Source of the DNA: Wenyingzhuangia aestuarii
GTDB lineage: Bacteria > Bacteroidota > Bacteroidia > Flavobacteriales > Flavobacteriaceae
Assembly: GCF_011927765.1 (NCBI RefSeq)
Contig: NZ_JAATJG010000001.1
Coordinates: 344,792-408,791 of the forward strand
Reading direction: 5' to 3'
DNA length: 64,000 nt
Part shown: in pieces, positions 62,454 through 64,000 of the stretch
Layout: each line of letters begins with the position of its first letter
Numbering within the stretch: the stretch's first letter is position 1
Notes under the pieces: generated by a model
What the model saw: only the letters and a program-made list of their open reading frames with translations
Database searches by the model: none
What the model was told of the DNA's origin: nothing
Position numbers and translations under genes: made by a program

Positions 62454-64000
62454 TTATCTTTTAACGTTCGATTGAATTTCATCAATAGATTCAGATAAAT
62501 TAATTAAGGCCATAATTAAATCCTTAGACTCCATAATAATACCAAAGTGTAGTGTACTGTTCTTTGGACTTGTTTCTATGGTTCTAATTCGGTCAATTTG
62601 TTTTCCTAAAGATTCAGAAACATTTTCTAATAAAGCTTGTTTCTTTTCTATAATAACAGAGATTTTACTAAAATCTTGATCTTGCAATACTTCTGTAATT
62701 TCTGTTAAAACAGTGTTTAAACCTTTCATAATAGCTCTTAAATCACTGATTTGCTCTTTGTTTAAAGACTTGTGATTGTTGTTTACGTGCTTGTAACTAA
62801 TCTTAGAAATATAGTTGATAGATTGAGAGATATCTTCTAAATATCCTAATACTGAAATGTAGAATTTACTAGCTTCAACAGATCCTTTTTCAAGAGATTT
62901 AATAAAGTAGAAAACATCGTTTCTTAATTGTTCAATTTCTTGATTCAATTTGGTTACGTGCTTGTCGTTTTTCTTAAGCTTGTCTAAGTTTTGATCCGCT
63001 AAGTTATTTACTACGTTAGAGTATAGTTTTTGTACTCTCCCTAATACCTGAATAATGTGTTCAGAACTTTCGTTAATCACTCCATTAATGGTATCTATAG
63101 TTTCTTTTTTAATCGCTTTTTTAGCTTCTTTTTCTTTTTCTTTTTGTGAGTGCTTAATGTAGTTTCTTCCAATTAAGAAAAGAACAGTTAATAGTAAAAC
63201 AGCAATCATTAAAGAACCTCCTAAGTTGATTAAGAACGCAACAATAGCAGAAAAAGTAAAGGCAACTAGTGCTGTTAAAAACCAACCACCAATTACACTT
63301 AATACTCCTGCAATTCTGTATACAGCACTTTCTCTACCCCAGGCTCTATCCGCTAAAGAGGTACCCATAGCAACCATAAAAGTTACGTAAGTGGTAGATA
63401 AAGGTAATTTTAAAGAAGTACCTATAGAGATTAAAATACCAGCGACTACTAAGTTGATAGAAGCTCTAATCATATCAAAGGCAGGAGCTTCATAGCTCTT
63501 GTTTTTTGAAATAACAATAGAAGGTCTTTCAAATCTTGTATCTATGTATTTTCTTGTTTTTTGAGGGATAAAGAAGTTCAATCCAGAGTTGATCAACATA
63601 CCAAATCTAACAATACCTCTAGAGGCTGGGTTCGGCTCAAATTTTTCATGTCCATCTCCTTGTCTAGATAGGTTAACTCCTGTTTCAATAACAGTTTTCG
63701 CTTTTTTAGAAAACCATAAGGTAACCACCATAATACTTCCAGCTAAAATTAGCAACATAGGGCTAGAAGGTACTTTGTCTGCTAAAATTCCCATTGAGAA
63801 TTCATTGGCAGCAACACCAGAAGCAGACCATGCTTGGAAAGAGTTCCAGGCTGCAATAGGTACACCTACAAAGTTTACCAAGTCGTTTCCAGAGAAAGCC
63901 ATGGCTAAAGAAAAAGTTCCAATTCCAATAATCACTTTTAAAATATCAATTTTAAAAACACTAATTAGGAATTGAGAAATTAAAGTCCAACCTAAAAATC
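62454..64000 (-). CDS. pit: inorganic phosphate transporter, Pit family, N-terminus beyond the window
   Basis: The frame is open to the right edge, so about 515 residues of the C-terminal part are visible. It shows membrane segments around FSLAMAFSGNDLVNFVGVPIAAW (the GANDxxN-like Pit signature), a cytoplasmic loop, the second signature STTYVTFMVAMGTSLADRAWG, and three further membrane segments. The last 220 residues are a cytoplasmic helical domain resembling DUF47/PhoU proteins, a fusion seen in Bacteroidota Pit proteins. It probably imports phosphate with H+ or Na+. The GTG at 63935 is internal, not a start, because the coding frame continues upstream (ending FLGWTLISQFLISVFKIDIL). Confidence 0.9.
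   Translation of the reverse strand, partial: FLGWTLISQFLISVFKIDILKVIIGIGTFSLAMAFSGNDLVNFVGVPIAAWNSFQAWSASGVAANEFSMGILADKVPSSPMLLILAGSIMVVTLWFSKKAKTVIETGVNLSRQGDGHEKFEPNPASRGIVRFGMLINSGLNFFIPQKTRKYIDTRFERPSIVISKNKSYEAPAFDMIRASINLVVAGILISIGTSLKLPLSTTYVTFMVAMGTSLADRAWGRESAVYRIAGVLSVIGGWFLTALVAFTFSAIVAFLINLGGSLMIAVLLLTVLFLIGRNYIKHSQKEKEKEAKKAIKKETIDTINGVINESSEHIIQVLGRVQKLYSNVVNNLADQNLDKLKKNDKHVTKLNQEIEQLRNDVFYFIKSLEKGSVEASKFYISVLGYLEDISQSINYISKISYKHVNNNHKSLNKEQISDLRAIMKGLNTVLTEITEVLQDQDFSKISVIIEKKQALLENVSESLGKQIDRIRTIETSPKNSTLHFGIIMESKDLIMALINLSESIDEIQSNVKR

Noticed and set aside
63933-63935. GTG as the start of the Pit transporter
   Set aside because: The coding frame continues without a stop to the window edge with transmembrane-like residues, so the true start is outside.

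Overview
The window is AT-rich DNA from a member of Bacteroidota, almost certainly a marine-type Flavobacteriaceae. The evidence is gldF/gldG gliding genes beside dnaN, a C-terminal type IX secretion (T9SS) sorting domain, atpD-atpC standing apart from other ATP synthase genes, a GNAT-nitrilase fusion, and many promoters of the Bacteroidetes type (TTG, about 19-20 bp, TAnnTTTG). No tRNA, rRNA, CRISPR array or transposase was seen. Genus cannot be fixed from the sequence alone.

Layout. 1-2.1 kb: the start of a secreted protein gene cut by the left edge, and lnt. 2.1-10.2 kb: a minus-strand run (SpoIIM-like, DUF4129-like, DUF4350-like, MoxR, DUF58, M3 peptidase) facing a plus-strand RDD gene, then a DUF805 gene. 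10.7-18.1 kb: a complete trpEGDCFBA operon with a leader peptide (three consecutive Trp codons) and attenuator. Its gaps are filled with repeats, one of which supplies the end of trpF. 18.1-23.7 kb (minus): two beta-carbonic anhydrases, a SulP transporter, a small exported protein, serS and ribF. 23.8-28.9 kb: a TonB-dependent receptor and atpDC. 29.0-33.8 kb: bioF, bioD, an OmpA-family protein and bioA. 33.8-41.1 kb (minus): a methyltransferase, an AI-2E transporter, ACP phosphodiesterase, dnaN, gldG, gldF and a SAM-cleaving enzyme. 41.2-43.2 kb: phoH and purC.

43.3-49.4 kb is the most accessory-looking part: a T9SS-exported beta-helix protein, a secreted protein of unknown function and a CBM6-like lipoprotein, divergent from a TPR/LuxR-type regulator. 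This suggests a small polysaccharide-responsive locus without SusC/SusD. 49.5-53.2 kb holds an NAD(P)-binding protein, an AraC regulator, a BASS transporter, an AhpD-like protein and a cupredoxin-like protein. The last two share a 57-bp upstream block and probably form an AraC regulon. 53.3-60.9 kb: GNAT-nitrilase, rpoN, a membrane protein, an outer-membrane barrel, rsmG, a desaturase and an aminotransferase. 61-64 kb: an OprO/P-like porin preceded by TTAACA repeats resembling Pho boxes, and a Pit-type phosphate transporter cut by the right edge.

No wholly new enzyme system is evident. The strongest leads are regulatory: the trp attenuator, the repeat elements in the trp operon, the duplicated AraC-type operator, the Pho-box-like array, and a palindrome over the atpD promoter. 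The polysaccharide-like trio with its regulator is the best candidate for new protein function.
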